A DNA stretch of 64,000 nucleotides, from NCBI RefSeq assembly GCF_000172795.2, contig NZ_CP020950.1, positions 400,025 through 464,024 of the forward strand, in the 5' to 3' direction. Positions 9,345 to 20,093 of this stretch are shown here, piece by piece; within the stretch, counting starts at the first letter, position 1; the number at the start of each line of letters is the position of its first letter. Source of the stretch: Rhizobium sp. CIAT894 (GTDB lineage: Bacteria; Pseudomonadota; Alphaproteobacteria; Rhizobiales; Rhizobiaceae). The translations under genes were made by a program, and so were the position numbers. The notes beneath the pieces are model-generated. The model did not search any database. It saw nothing but the letters and a program-made list of their open reading frames with translations, and was not told where the DNA came from.

Positions 9345-9976
9345 TTACGTGCCGCCGCCGAGCGCATGAACGAAAATAGTAAGCTCGTTGACCGTTGTGT
9401 CCCCCAGGCGCGCTGCCCAGGCAGGCATTACGCCATGTTTGGGAGAGGCAACCTGACGAAGGATGGCGTCTTCACCCCGCGACTTCAGCCAGATTGCGTC
9501 GGCGAGATCCGGCGCACCCATTTCCACCTTTCCTTTGGCGTCCTCGCCGTGACATGGGGCGCAATTGTCGAAGAAAACCTGTTTTCCCGCAGCCGCGAGA
9601 GCAGGATCGGAGGGCGTATTGGTCAGCCCCCAGACATAAGCGGCGACCTGTTTCATCTGGATAGGCTCCAGGACATCGGTAAAGGCCGGCATCTCGGAAG
9701 CGTGAGTTTCGGCGTCCGAATCGAAGCGTATCCCGTGCGCGATCGTCGTCTGGATAGCGTCGAGATCCCCGCCCCACAGCCAGTCGTCGTCGTTGAGGTT
9801 CGGAAATCCCGGGCCGCCGCTGGCGCCCGAGCCATGGCACTGCGCGCAGTTCACCTTGAAAGCGGATGCACCGCCGGCAATGGCGAATTCCCGAAGAACA
9901 GGATCGGTGTCGATCTCCTCAACCGTCTTGGCGGCAATCAGATCATGGAACTTCGTCTGGGATGCCTTAGCAGCTG
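9345..9976 (-). pseudogene. fixP: fixP (cbb3 oxidase dihaem subunit), 5'-truncated
   Basis: The surviving C-terminal part of about 210 residues contains both c-type haem sites, CAQCH and CAPCH, and the methionine ligand regions (SEMPAF, GVMPAW). Homology stops at about 9976 within the region preceding the first haem domain; the N-terminal membrane anchor and all of fixN, fixO and fixQ are missing. Without its anchor this copy cannot serve as the electron-donating subunit. The break marks the end of the conserved fix region and suggests a deletion or rearrangement. Confidence 0.85.
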
Positions 9977-10863
9977 ATGCTCAGTGAGCATCGAGCACAG
10001 CCAGGCGCTGTCAGGCAAGACGTCCAAGGCAGTGGTCGGACACGGTTGTCGGCAAAGCCGATGCCGAAACCTGGTGGGACCGTCGAGAAAGTGAATGTGG
10101 CCTGTGAAAAGAGCTATGATCTGCACGGCAGACCTGTGAAGGAACGCGTGGGCAAGATCACTAGCCCGGCGGCAATCTCGCTGACGACGAATATAACGAG
10201 GTCGTTTTTTTGCGCGGCAGTCGCGAAGGAGATGCCAGCCAAAACCCGGGGTCTCGTTCTGGTTACCCAAGAATTGCACGGAAGGCGCCGTCGAACGTTT
10301 GATCGAAATCCCCGCGGCAGGCAAGTCCTACAACTACGAGACCCCTGCCTCGTCCTTCGACGTGCTCGAACAACCGCGTTCGTGAGAGGGCGAGAGCCGT
10401 CGATCATGTGGCGCTCGGTAGCTCACCTCGCGACAAGGCTCCTTCAGGCGCCTGCGCGGCCGCCATAATCGCGATGGGCACAACTCTGCGGACCGGCGCT
10501 TGCCCACGCCACCTTAAAGGTTCGACGTCAGTCGTCAACGATACCCTGGGCCGGGGCCTGCCGAGATCGAGCTGTATTTGAATGAGCCGAAAAGCTCGAC
10601 GATAACGACCTCGACGTCCAGGCGGTGATACGGGCGCCCATCTACTTGTGACAGGGCGGCCCGATGACCGTATTCGTGAGTGCGCCCGCCCTACTTCACA
10701 CGAACTTGCGACGTCGATCCTCCTCGACGTGCCGTTGTCGACGGGACTCCTGGGAAGATAACTGCAGGGTCCTCGATCGAGAAACGGGAACTCGATGTCT
10801 TCTCGCGCGGCCTTTGATGCGTGTCGTGTCGCCGGAACCGATGCACACTTCCGGCGACAAGTA
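9977..10863. other. Region without a recognised gene between fixP remnant and hemN
   Basis: About 890 bases hold no frame I can assign. One short stretch on the plus strand (about 10265-10385) encodes GAVERLIEIPAAGKSYNYET followed by PASSFDVLEQPRS and a stop, which reads like the C-terminal end of a protein but matches no family I know. The rest looks like decayed coding DNA. Confidence 0.4.
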
Positions 10864-12216
10864 CTAGGCTGCCTTGCTGTGCGTGTGCCCGTGCGAGCTA
10901 AAATAGGCGTCGAATGCCGCCGCGACTGCACGGACCATGAAGCGCGCCTCCTCGCATACGACAATCCGCTCACCGCTGATCGTCACGACGCCGTCGGCCA
11001 TGAGCTCGCCGAGACGGTCGTTGCGCTCGACAAGAAAGCCGGTGTCGAAACCCGATCCGCTGCTCAACTGGCCGAGATCGGCTTCGAAATCGCACATCAG
11101 CCTCTCGATGACCCTCGCCCGAAGCTTGTCCTCCTCGCTGAGAAGATATCCCTTGGCGGTCGGCAGCACCCCGAAGGCAATTCGCTCGGCATAGAGGCCG
11201 AGAGGCACGTGGTTCTGCATATAGCCGGCCGGCAGCCGCCCGATCGCAGATGCGCCGAGGCCGATCAGGCTATCGCAATCATCCGTGGTATAGCCCTGGA
11301 AGTTTCTCCTCAGCGCTCTGTTGCGCGCGGCGAGCGCCAACTGATCGTTCGGCAGTGCAAAATGATCGAGCCCAATGCGCAGATATCCGGCCTTCTGGAG
11401 CTCCTCGGCGATCACTTCCGCCTGCTCGTTCCGCTGTTTTGCGTCCGGCAGCGATGCTTCGTCGATCAGGCGCTGATGTTTCTTAAAAGCGGGTATGTGA
11501 GCGTAACCGAAAACGGCGAAACGTTCGGGACGCAGTTCTGCAGCCAGCCGGACCGTCTCGATGCAAGATTTGACAGTCTGTTTCGGAAGGCCATAAATTA
11601 GGTCGAAGTAGATGCTGCTGACGCCTGCTGAGCGCAACCCGGCGACCGCCCTTTCCGTCTGCTCAAAGGATTGCAGCCGCTTGATACCGGCCTGCACGAT
11701 CGGATCGAAGCTCTGGACGCCGAGGCTTGCGCGGTCGACGCCGTTTTCGGCGAGCGCATCGATCATGGGGGAGACCAATGTGCGAGGGTCGATCTCGACT
11801 GCGACGCCGGCTTTCGCTTCAAACGTGAAGGCACTCCTGAGCTTTGCCATTAGAGCCGAAAATTCCTGCGGCTTCATGACCGACGGCGTGCCGCCGCCGA
11901 AATGCACGTACTTGACGGGCACGTCGTTTCCGGCCGCAAAAGAGACGAGCTCGATCTCTTCCTTCATCACGTCGAGATAGTCGGCGACCGGAGCGTCTTG
12001 CCGGGTGATGGTCGTGTGGCAGCCGCAGTACCAGCATATCGAACGGCAGAACGGGACGTGGAGATAAACCGAAACCGGGCCAGCCGCGGCGATATGGGCG
12101 AGGTTGCCGGCATATTCATTCGGCCCCACGGCTGCAGAAAAAGCCGCCGCCGTCGGGTAACTCGTATAACGCGGAACCCGCGCATCGCCGTATTTGGCGA
12201 TCAGATCATCAGACAT
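10864..12216 (-). CDS. hemN: HemN, oxygen-independent coproporphyrinogen III oxidase
   Basis: This is a 450-residue radical SAM enzyme that converts coproporphyrinogen III to protoporphyrinogen IX without oxygen. The cluster-binding CX3CX2C motif is in VPFCRSICWYCGCHT, and VHFGGGTPS is the GGGTP SAM-binding motif. The ATG at 12216 has an AAAGGGA site; a TTG 18 bases upstream is less likely. An FNR-like half-site pair lies about 60 bases upstream, in line with microaerobic control. In the nodule it supplies haem for cbb3 oxidase and cytochromes. Confidence 0.93.
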   Translation of the reverse strand: MSDDLIAKYGDARVPRYTSYPTAAAFSAAVGPNEYAGNLAHIAAAGPVSVYLHVPFCRSICWYCGCHTTITRQDAPVADYLDVMKEEIELVSFAAGNDVPVKYVHFGGGTPSVMKPQEFSALMAKLRSAFTFEAKAGVAVEIDPRTLVSPMIDALAENGVDRASLGVQSFDPIVQAGIKRLQSFEQTERAVAGLRSAGVSSIYFDLIYGLPKQTVKSCIETVRLAAELRPERFAVFGYAHIPAFKKHQRLIDEASLPDAKQRNEQAEVIAEELQKAGYLRIGLDHFALPNDQLALAARNRALRRNFQGYTTDDCDSLIGLGASAIGRLPAGYMQNHVPLGLYAERIAFGVLPTAKGYLLSEEDKLRARVIERLMCDFEADLGQLSSGSGFDTGFLVERNDRLGELMADGVVTISGERIVVCEEARFMVRAVAAAFDAYFSSHGHTHSKAA

Positions 12217-12272
12217 TTTCGCATCCCTTTTCAAAACAGGATGCTTTATGACCTCCGGCCGCGCCGGCTTCC

Positions 12273-12286
12273 TTGTCCCAAATCAA
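12273..12286. promoter_or_regulatory. Imperfect FNR/FixK-type box upstream of hemN
   Basis: TTGTCCCAAATCAA keeps the right half-site ATCAA and the TTG of the left half, with two mismatches. It lies 57 bases upstream of the hemN start. Confidence 0.5.
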
Positions 12287-12459
12287 TGATGACGTCTCAG
12301 GCCAGAATCAGCCGGATCTTTGTCCGCTGTGAAAGTCAGCACTTTCGAACCCGCCTAACATCTCGTTCTGACATGGGTCGAGCCGCGGTCCCGGCTGTTC
12401 GAAGAGACGTGCCGCAAGGAAATGAGCAAGAATGACTGATACGCAAAACGGGTGAAACA

Positions 12460-12925
12460 AATTGGTGTCCGCGTGCTGTCGCCGGTCGAGCCATCCCACG
12501 GTTTCGGCTCGCTCCATGCGCTGGCCCCCGGCTATAGTTTGTTGATCGCCAGTGGAACTGGTGCCGGCCTAACGGCGGGAATCTCGAGCGAAGCCTACCG
12601 AAACGCGGAAGTCGTGGTCGTTTTCCAATTCCACAGGCCCTCGCCGCGGCCGCCGACGTGATCGTCAAGGTGCGCCTCGATCAATGAGGTCGCCCTGCTG
12701 TCGCCTGAAAAGACGCTAATCGCTTTCTTCTATCCCGCAGCCAACAATGAGTTGCTCAAGCGGGCTCTGCATTCGAGCGCGAATATAAGCGCCATAGACA
12801 TGGTCCCGCGCATCAGCCGTGCACAGAAGATGAATGGGAAAGATCGGGGTTACCGGGCGGTCATCGAAGCGAGTGCGAACTTCAGGTGTTTCTTCACCGG
12901 GCAGATCACCGCGCGGTATTTCTAG
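12460..12925 (+). pseudogene. pntA remnant (NAD(P) transhydrogenase alpha subunit)
   Basis: Successive frames carry recognisable PntA blocks: SGTGAGLTAGISSEAYRNAE, then AAADVIVKVR, then NEVALLSPEKTLIAFFYPAA, then MVPRISRAQKM and GYRAVIEASANFRCFFTGQI. At least three frameshifts separate them, including a one-base loss near 12692. The intact protein would be a proton-translocating transhydrogenase subunit; this copy is dead. The end lies 13 bases from the phasin stop. Confidence 0.75.
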
Positions 12926-12938
12926 GGTCTCCTCAGTT

Positions 12939-13394
12939 TTACGTCGCCTTGAGGTCCGTCAGCACCTTGTCAAAAGCATCCTTGACCGGCTTTGAGATTT
13001 CCTCCACCGCCCTGCTTGAGAGCACCCGGACTTCCTTGGCGTGCTGCAAACTTGTCTCAACCCGCTTGCTAAGGAAGGTCGACTGCAGTTCGAGGATCTG
13101 CGACGGCGAATTCGCGCCCAGCAAAGCTTGCAAATGTGAGAAGCTGGCTTCGGCGTCGGCCTGCAGTGCAGCAATCGTCTTCCCCCACAATTCGTTGCCG
13201 AACAGACTTGTCGTTTCGAGGATCGGAGGCAGCATTTTCTGTGTCGCTTCAGCGCCGGACGCAAATTTCAAAAAAGCCTCTGTCACCTTCTTGTTCCCCT
13301 TTTCAACAGATGCGCCGAACTGATCTGGCACCTTGAGCGACGATGACCCCGGGTTTTCGATCGTTTCAAAGGATCTTTCGGAAATCTTGGTCAT
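12939..13394 (-). CDS. Phasin family protein, copy 1
   Basis: This 151-residue protein coats polyhydroxybutyrate granules. The central phasin helix region shows ATQKMLPPILETTSLFGNEL and ASFSHLQALLGANSPSQILE. The start MTKISERSF follows a GGAAAAT context with GAGAAGG. It is almost identical to the copy at 50573, with one extra residue near position 33 and a few substitutions. A sigma-54 promoter lies about 180 bases upstream. Co-regulation with nitrogenase would fit PHB storage in symbiotic cells. Confidence 0.9.
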   Translation of the reverse strand: MTKISERSFETIENPGSSSLKVPDQFGASVEKGNKKVTEAFLKFASGAEATQKMLPPILETTSLFGNELWGKTIAALQADAEASFSHLQALLGANSPSQILELQSTFLSKRVETSLQHAKEVRVLSSRAVEEISKPVKDAFDKVLTDLKAT

Positions 13395-13575
13395 TGCATT
13401 TTCCTTCTCTTTGAGTTGGTTGCAAGCTGTGACATCGGGATTGACCCTTCCGCCGGCGGATGCATGGCCGCTTGGTAGAACGCGGATCCGATGACGAACG
13501 GTCAGGTGGCCTCCGTTCCGTTCGTTTCATGAACCGGCATAATGCAGACTGCTTCTGCCGCTGTAACCAGGGATC

Positions 13576-13591
13576 AGCAAACACCATGCCA
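13576..13591 (-). promoter_or_regulatory. Sigma-54 (-24/-12) promoter of phasin copy 1
   Basis: Read on the minus strand the site is TGGCATGGTGTTTGCT, with GG and GC exactly ten bases apart as required by RpoN. A TGT-N10-ACG site (read on the minus strand), one mismatch from the NifA consensus TGT-N10-ACA, lies at 13687-13702, about 95 bases further upstream. Confidence 0.8.
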
Positions 13592-13772
13592 ACTGCTCCG
13601 ACGCGCCAAGAAGATCATTTTCGTTTATCGATGGGCGGGTTGAGGGCAGGTTGATGTGTATTTGACGGAGAGACCGGCGAACAAAACGTTCCAATCACGA
13701 CAAACCTGACAAAAGTGGCGGATGCCCGACATTTGCGAGAAATGTCGACGGTTGCGCTGGGGACAAGGGAAT

Positions 13773-14266
13773 TAGCATGTAATTCAACCGCGCTCAGGAT
13801 CGTCCTGTGTCGGATCGTATTGAGCCTGCGGGGTGGAAAGTGGCGTTGCGGTCCTCGCCGCAAGTGCCTCCGTCAGCTGCGCACTGGTGCTTACCTTGAC
13901 GGTCAGCTTGCGCGAGACATTGCGTGCAATTGCAGTGCCTTCTTTGCACCGGCCGTCATTGATTAGAACCGCCGCATCCGCGGATCAGGCATGGGACACG
14001 AACGGCACGATCTGTGGCGATCCAATCGCGGGGCATCTGCCTTGGCAACCGGATAAGTTCATCGCCGAGGGCGACGAGACAGCGATCGCCACTTCGCGCT
14101 TTTAAAAAAGTCCCATTGAAAGAAGCGACGAACTAGCCACCATCGCAGCGCTAACTTTGTGGATGGAATGCCACACGAAGTAACTACGTTCGTTCGTTTG
14201 CGCAGACGACGAGCAGCAGGAGACAACAAACGATCTGAAGGTAACAGCGTTGACTTGTTCGCGAGA
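13773..14266. other. Region without a recognised gene between phasin copy 1 and fdxB
   Basis: Roughly 490 bases separate the end of the duplicated phasin unit (sequence identity with the 50 kb copy stops near 13772) from the fdxB stop. Frames here are short and I recognise none of them. Confidence 0.4.
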
Positions 14267-14584
14267 TCACGCAGTAACCTTGTCTGCCGCGACATGGATC
14301 TGACAGTTCTTCGGGCAGACGCGCGCGCAGGCGCCGCAACCAATGCAGCGGCCGGCCTCATCGACAACCATGATCATACGATTGAGCTCGCCATCGAAGT
14401 CTTCCTCCTCGTCGTCGCAGATGCCGAGGATTTCACCCGCTTCACCGACGCCATAGAGGTGCATGACTTCGCGAGAGCAGGCTTTGAAGCATCGGCCACA
14501 GCCGATGCAGGTTGTAGCATCGATGCAGGTCAGGTACTCCGGCACCCAGTTGGAGCCGTCGCGCGTGACGAAAGGGCCAGTCAT
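14267..14584 (-). CDS. fdxB: FdxB-type 4Fe-4S ferredoxin, nif-associated
   Basis: This 105-residue protein has two cluster motifs, CIGCGRCFKAC with a spacer insertion typical of ferredoxin III, and CIGCGACARVCP. It is a candidate electron carrier in nitrogenase cofactor synthesis or electron supply. It is the last gene of the nifHDK transcript, and its ATG overlaps the stop of the DUF683 gene by four bases. Confidence 0.9.
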   Translation of the reverse strand: MTGPFVTRDGSNWVPEYLTCIDATTCIGCGRCFKACSREVMHLYGVGEAGEILGICDDEEEDFDGELNRMIMVVDEAGRCIGCGACARVCPKNCQIHVAADKVTA

Positions 14585-14784
14585 CGTGAATTCTCCAATG
14601 CAGCGAGCTCTTCCTTCGCAGCGTTCAACTCGGCGAAGGCGTCGAACGTCTCTCCTGCAATGGTCTTGATTCTAGCCCAATTAATCGGAAGGTCCTCGGC
14701 AAGATCGTGCAACTCCATCTTCGCAGCGGCGGCGCGGGACTGCAGCTTGCGGACCTTCTTCAGCTGCTCCACAATGTCTGACAT
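14581..14784 (-). CDS. DUF683 (CCE_0567-like) small nif protein
   Basis: This is a 67-residue, largely helical protein beginning MSDIVEQLKKVRKLQSRAAA, ending in an alpha-helical ELNAAKEELAAL stretch. Proteins of this family sit between the NifX-associated gene and fdxB in many nitrogen fixers and have been described as small metal-binding helical hairpins. Position and size fit. It is coupled to fdxB by a four-base overlap. Confidence 0.85.
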   Translation of the reverse strand: MSDIVEQLKKVRKLQSRAAAAKMELHDLAEDLPINWARIKTIAGETFDAFAELNAAKEELAALENSR

Positions 14785-14808
14785 GATCTCTTTCCTCGAA
14801 AATTGATT

Positions 14809-15294
14809 TCATGATGCCCGCGCCACGTCGGGATAGGTTTCGATAACTTCAATAGCGTCATCGACCATTTTCGTGCCGGTCTCGGCGAGCTTGCCTAGCG
14901 TCTCAAAGCCGAACCGGTGGACATCGCGCAGGGTCTTCGACAGAACGACCAACCGTCCAGTCGTGAAAAGCAAGCGGCCGAAGCCCTCATGGCCGATCGT
15001 CATGATCGGCGATGCCAACAGGCCTGTGCACTCTTCGATCACAAGCCCCACGCAACTGTAAAAATTCTGTAGCCTCCACAGCACATCAGGATCCGGGTCG
15101 CCTATGATCGGGATCTTACGGCGCTGCTCCTTGGTGAGGATGAAGTCGGCCAGCAGGTCAGCGTCCGATTTGCCTTCCCACGCCCCATGGGCATCCTGAG
15201 CGCGGATGAGCCTTATCAGGCATCTGAGAAAAGGGGTGGCGAGATCCCCTTCGTTGACAGCAGGGCCATTCGTACTTCCTGTCAATGTACCCAT
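14809..15294 (-). CDS. NifX-associated protein (DUF269), copy 1
   Basis: This 161-residue protein shows the DUF269 core ATPFLRCLIRLIRAQDAHGA and the conserved GRLVVLSKTLRDVHRFGF segment. The family is found only next to nifX in nitrogen fixers, and its biochemical role is unclear. Here it follows a nifE/nifX chimera after a three-base gap, so it should be co-transcribed from the nifH promoter. A diverged second copy lies at 44762. Confidence 0.9.
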   Translation of the reverse strand: MGTLTGSTNGPAVNEGDLATPFLRCLIRLIRAQDAHGAWEGKSDADLLADFILTKEQRRKIPIIGDPDPDVLWRLQNFYSCVGLVIEECTGLLASPIMTIGHEGFGRLLFTTGRLVVLSKTLRDVHRFGFETLGKLAETGTKMVDDAIEVIETYPDVARAS

Positions 15295-15297
15295 TTC

Positions 15298-15630
15298 TTA
15301 GTCCTCCTCATCGAAAGGCTTCTTTTCAATGGCGCCTGCTTCGGTCAGCGCCGTGAAGCTCGTGCGCCAGAGCGTTGGACCTGAGGAAGCCGATCCGCGG
15401 TTGTCCCAGGAATTGCCCTCACAGCCGAGAGGCCCATGGATCAGGTGCGCGACGTCGGTGATCGGCTGCAGCACGATCTTGGCGCCATCGAAAGCGCATC
15501 CGCCGGCTGCCGCCCCGGGGATCAGCGGCTTCGAACAGCCATTTTTGCGCGCCTTGGAATCCTTGCTGCGGTTCTTCTCGCAGGCAGGCTCGTCAAAGAC
15601 ATCCTGGACTTTAGCATTGAGCAAGGGCAT
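15298..15630 (-). pseudogene. nifE'-'nifX deletion chimera
   Basis: The product starts MPLLNAKVQDVFDEPACEKN and continues through the NifE cluster-binding region (GGCAFDGAKIVLQPITDVAH, LIHGPLGCEGNSWDNRG). At about residue 93, after LWRTSFT, it switches to ALTEAGAIEKKPFDEED and stops. The front is the first fifth of the NifEN scaffold subunit NifE. The tail lies directly before the DUF269 gene, where nifX normally ends, so I infer it is the NifX C-terminus. The rest of nifE, all of nifN and most of nifX are deleted. The ATG at 15630 has a GGAG site. The short fusion cannot form NifEN. Confidence 0.8.
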
Positions 15631-15688
15631 TGCGGTCTCCAAGTTCAGATGAAGGCGGCCGGCCTCACAAGGCCGACCGCCGCCGCTC

Positions 15689-17230
15689 CTAGCGGGTCAG
15701 GTCGTAAGAATAGTCCGTCACACCCGGCTCGCTCGTCTCGCGATCGAGCTTGTCGAAGATCTTGTCGAGGATCGTCGTCAGGACGCGCAGGCCGCCCTGG
15801 TAGCCCATGAGCGGGAAACGGTGGTGATGGTGCCGGTCGAATATCGGAAAGGTCAGCCGGATCAATGGGGTGCCGGTGTCGCGCTCGAGATACTTGCCAT
15901 AGGAATTGCCGATCATCAGATCAACCGGCTCGGTAAAGAGCAGCGAGCGCAACGCCCACAGGTCCTTGCCCGCCCAGACCTGGGCATCCTTGCCGAAGGG
16001 CGAGGATGCGAGCAACGCCTTCATCTCGGCTTCCCAGGCCGACGTGCCGTTGGTAGCAAGGCAGTGGGTCGGCTCACCGCCGGTTTCCAAGACGAACCGG
16101 GCAACGGCGTAGACGAAGTCAGGATCGCCGTAGATCGCGTATTTCTTCCCGTGCAGCCAGGCTTGGCTATCTGCCATAGCGTCGACGAGACGGCCGCGTT
16201 CCAGGCCGATTGTCGGAGGAATTTCCTTGCCGGTAATCTCCGAGACCTTCATCAGGAATTCGTCGGTCGCCTGAACACCCAGCGGATAATGGAACGAAGC
16301 CGTAACCTGACCGACCTCCTTGCAATATTCCAGCGTTTTGCGCGTGTTATAGTGCTGCAGCGACAGGGTCGCTTCGGCATTCAACGCCGTTTTCAAGTCC
16401 TCGATCTTCGTGCCGCCGTCATACATGCGGTACGTACCGTCAGACGGCGTGTCGAACTGGTCGGAGGCATCCTGGATGAAGATGTAGGATACGCCCATCA
16501 TGTCGAGCAGGCGCTTCAGTTCGCGGTTGTTGCCGACGCAGAAGCCGTCGAAGCCGGGAATGATGTTGATGGCTTGAGCAACCTCCTTCCGCTCGTTGCC
16601 TTTCCAGAAGTTCTCCAGAATGCCCTTGATCATGCCGTCATAGCCATCGACGTGGCTGCCGACGAAGGCAGGCGTGTGGGCGAAAGGAACATCGAAGTCG
16701 TGCGGGACCGACCCTTCGTTCTTTGCGTTTTCGATGAAGCCGTGGAGGTCGTCTCCAATGACTTCGGCCATGCAGGTGGTCGAGACGGCGATCATCTTCG
16801 GATCGTAGAGCTTGTATGTATTGGCGAGCCCGTCGACCATGTTCTTCAACCCGCCGAACACTGCCGCGTCCTCCGTCATCGAGGACGAGACCGCCGATGA
16901 AGGCTCCTTGAAGTGACGCGACAGATGCGAACGGTAATAAGCGACGCAGCCCTGGCTGCCATGGACGAAGGACATCGTTTGCTCAAAGCCTGCGGCTGCG
17001 AAGACGGCACCGAGCGGCTGGCAGGCTTTGGCCGGGTTCACGACCAGGGCTTCGCGGCCCAGGTTCTTTTCGCGATACTCCCAGGTCTTCGTGAAGTCGT
17101 TTTGATCGGCAACGACCTGATCCGGGTGGGGGCATTCGAAATTGGCTTTCTTCTCGGCGAGCATCTGCCTGTATTCCGGCTCGCGGAACAGGGGAGCATG
17201 GTCGAGAACTTTTTCCGCCGACTGCGGCAT
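15689..17230 (-). CDS. nifK: NifK, nitrogenase MoFe protein beta subunit
   Basis: This is a 513-residue subunit carrying half of the P-cluster ligands: CQPLGA, the GSQGCVAY segment and [12 protein letters not shown] are all present. The start [15 protein letters not shown] at 17230 follows an AAAGGTG site; a longer frame to 17284 lacks family similarity. It forms the alpha2-beta2 MoFe protein with NifD and is co-transcribed with nifH and nifD. Length is normal and no key residue appears to be missing. Confidence 0.97.
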   Translation of the reverse strand: MPQSAEKVLDHAPLFREPEYRQMLAEKKANFECPHPDQVVADQNDFTKTWEYREKNLGREALVVNPAKACQPLGAVFAAAGFEQTMSFVHGSQGCVAYYRSHLSRHFKEPSSAVSSSMTEDAAVFGGLKNMVDGLANTYKLYDPKMIAVSTTCMAEVIGDDLHGFIENAKNEGSVPHDFDVPFAHTPAFVGSHVDGYDGMIKGILENFWKGNERKEVAQAINIIPGFDGFCVGNNRELKRLLDMMGVSYIFIQDASDQFDTPSDGTYRMYDGGTKIEDLKTALNAEATLSLQHYNTRKTLEYCKEVGQVTASFHYPLGVQATDEFLMKVSEITGKEIPPTIGLERGRLVDAMADSQAWLHGKKYAIYGDPDFVYAVARFVLETGGEPTHCLATNGTSAWEAEMKALLASSPFGKDAQVWAGKDLWALRSLLFTEPVDLMIGNSYGKYLERDTGTPLIRLTFPIFDRHHHHRFPLMGYQGGLRVLTTILDKIFDKLDRETSEPGVTDYSYDLTR

Positions 17231-17318
17231 AGTAAGCACCTTTCTTTTCATCGCGCCGCACCGGTGGCGGCAATGGGATGTCATCTGTCACGAGTGCGGA
17301 TCAAGTCCGATGGGAAGG

Positions 17319-17349
17319 GCCTGGCCTGCCCCCTCCCAAGACAGGCCAG
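17319..17349. other. nifD-nifK intergenic hairpin
   Basis: Arms CCTGGCCTG (17319-17327) and CAGGCCAGG (17341-17349) form a nine-base-pair stem with a 13-base loop between nifD and nifK. No T-run follows, so it is more likely an mRNA-stabilising or processing element than a terminator. Confidence 0.6.
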
Positions 17350-17353
17350 GCTC

Positions 17354-18856
17354 TCATTCGGCCGCAACCGCCTCAGCTGGCGCGGCCTTTTTTTTCCAGG
17401 GGACGTCGTAGAGATCCCACACCGGATTATTGATGGCCAGATCCATGTCGCGGGCGAATATGGCGAAGCCGTCATAGCCGTGATACGGGCCGGAATAATC
17501 CCAGGAGTGCATCTGGCGGAAGGGGATGCCCATCTTCTGCACCGGATACTTCTCTTTGATGCCGGACCCAACAAGGTCGGGGCGGATGCCTTCGATGAAC
17601 TTTTCCAGCTCGTAACCGGTCACGTCGTCATAGATCAGCGTACCCTTGTTCACATAATGGCCGGTGCGCTGATAGTCGTCGTTGTGGGCGAACTCGTAGC
17701 CGGTGCCGACGATCCGCATGCCGATGTCCTCATAGGCCGTGATGACGTGGCGAGGACGCAGGCCGCCGACATAGAGCATCACCGTCTTGCCTTCGAGGCG
17801 CGGCCGGTACTTGTCGATGACAGCATTGACCAGGGGCCGGTACTTGGTGATGACAGCCTCGGTCTTGTCGACGATTTCCGGGCCGAAGTGCTTGGCTATT
17901 TCGCGCAGGGAGGTTTCGATCTGGGACGGACCAAAGAAGTTGTATTCCATCCACGGGATGCCGTATTTTTCCTCCATGTGCCGACAGATGTAGTTCATCG
18001 AGCGGTAGCAGTGGATGAGGTTCAGCTTGGCTTTTGGCGCGCGCTCGACCTCAGCGAGCGTGGCATCACCCGACCAGTTGCCGACCACGCGCAGCCCCAC
18101 CTCCTCCAATAGAATGCGCGTAGCCCACGCGTCGCCACCGATATTGTAGTCGCCGACGACGTTGACATCGTAAGGGCCGGTCTCGAACTCGACTTCGTTC
18201 TTGTCGAAAACCCAGTCACGGATGGCGTCGTTGGCGATGTGGTGGCCGAGCGATTGCGAGACGCCGCGGAAGCCCTCGCAGCGCACCGGCACGATCGTCT
18301 TTTCGTGCTCCTTGGCCTTCTTGCGCGACACCGCCTCAATGTCGTCGCCAATCAGCCCGATCGGGCATTCCGACTGCACGCTGATGCCGTTGTTGAGGGG
18401 GAAAAGCGCCTCGATCTCGTCGATGACCTGTTCAAGCTTCTTGTCGCCGCCGAACACGATATCCTTTTCCTGGAAGTCTGAGGTGAACTGCAGCGTCACG
18501 AACGTGTCGATGCCCGTCAGGCCGACATAGTAGTTGCGGCGTTGCGACCAGGAATAATGACCGCAACCGACCGGCCCGTGCGAGATGTGGACCATGTCCT
18601 TGACCGGCCCCCATACCACGCCTTTGGAGCCGGCATAGGCGCAGCCGCGGATCGTCATCACGCCCGGAATGGACTTGATGTTCGATTTGACGTCGCATTC
18701 GGAAAGGGCCTTCGGCTCATCGCCAGGCTCATCGCCGCTCGTTGCGACACTGAGGTGCTTCTTGCGGCGCTTCGCCGCCTTGTCTGGATATTGCGCTAAC
18801 ACTTCCGCAATGAGCTTTTCATGCAAAACGCTGTCATTCTCGTAATCAAGGCTCAT
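17354..18856 (-). CDS. nifD: NifD, nitrogenase MoFe protein alpha subunit
   Basis: This 500-residue subunit binds the FeMo-cofactor and part of the P-cluster. Visible motifs are the P-cluster segments ([25 protein letters not shown]), [11 protein letters not shown], the cofactor cysteine region ([19 protein letters not shown]) and the homocitrate/His region near [15 protein letters not shown]. The start [10 protein letters not shown] at 18856 follows a GGGGC-rich site. It is complete and lies between nifH and nifK. Confidence 0.97.
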   Translation of the reverse strand: MSLDYENDSVLHEKLIAEVLAQYPDKAAKRRKKHLSVATSGDEPGDEPKALSECDVKSNIKSIPGVMTIRGCAYAGSKGVVWGPVKDMVHISHGPVGCGHYSWSQRRNYYVGLTGIDTFVTLQFTSDFQEKDIVFGGDKKLEQVIDEIEALFPLNNGISVQSECPIGLIGDDIEAVSRKKAKEHEKTIVPVRCEGFRGVSQSLGHHIANDAIRDWVFDKNEVEFETGPYDVNVVGDYNIGGDAWATRILLEEVGLRVVGNWSGDATLAEVERAPKAKLNLIHCYRSMNYICRHMEEKYGIPWMEYNFFGPSQIETSLREIAKHFGPEIVDKTEAVITKYRPLVNAVIDKYRPRLEGKTVMLYVGGLRPRHVITAYEDIGMRIVGTGYEFAHNDDYQRTGHYVNKGTLIYDDVTGYELEKFIEGIRPDLVGSGIKEKYPVQKMGIPFRQMHSWDYSGPYHGYDGFAIFARDMDLAINNPVWDLYDVPWKKKAAPAEAVAAE

Positions 18857-18916
18857 GGGCCCCTGCCCCTTTCAAGGTTCGGGTTAGGTCGTCGTCGTCA
18901 AAGCGTCTTTCGTGGA

Positions 18917-18948
18917 AGGACGCGCTGGCTCAAGGGCCAGCGCGTCCT
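18917..18948. other. nifH-nifD intergenic hairpin
   Basis: A perfect 13-base-pair inverted repeat with arms AGGACGCGCTGGC and GCCAGCGCGTCCT and a six-base loop lies between the nifH stop and nifD. Without a following T-run it is probably a 3' stabiliser of nifH mRNA, which would allow more NifH than NifDK, with only partial termination. Confidence 0.75.
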
Positions 18949-18962
18949 GTCGACAACGGCAG

Positions 18963-20078
<1,116 letters not shown>

Positions 20079-20093
20079 TCACTTGCACCGCTA

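Noticed and set aside
15821..18112. Long plus-strand frames opposite nifK and nifD
   Set aside because: They are antisense to well-conserved nitrogenase genes and show no domain.
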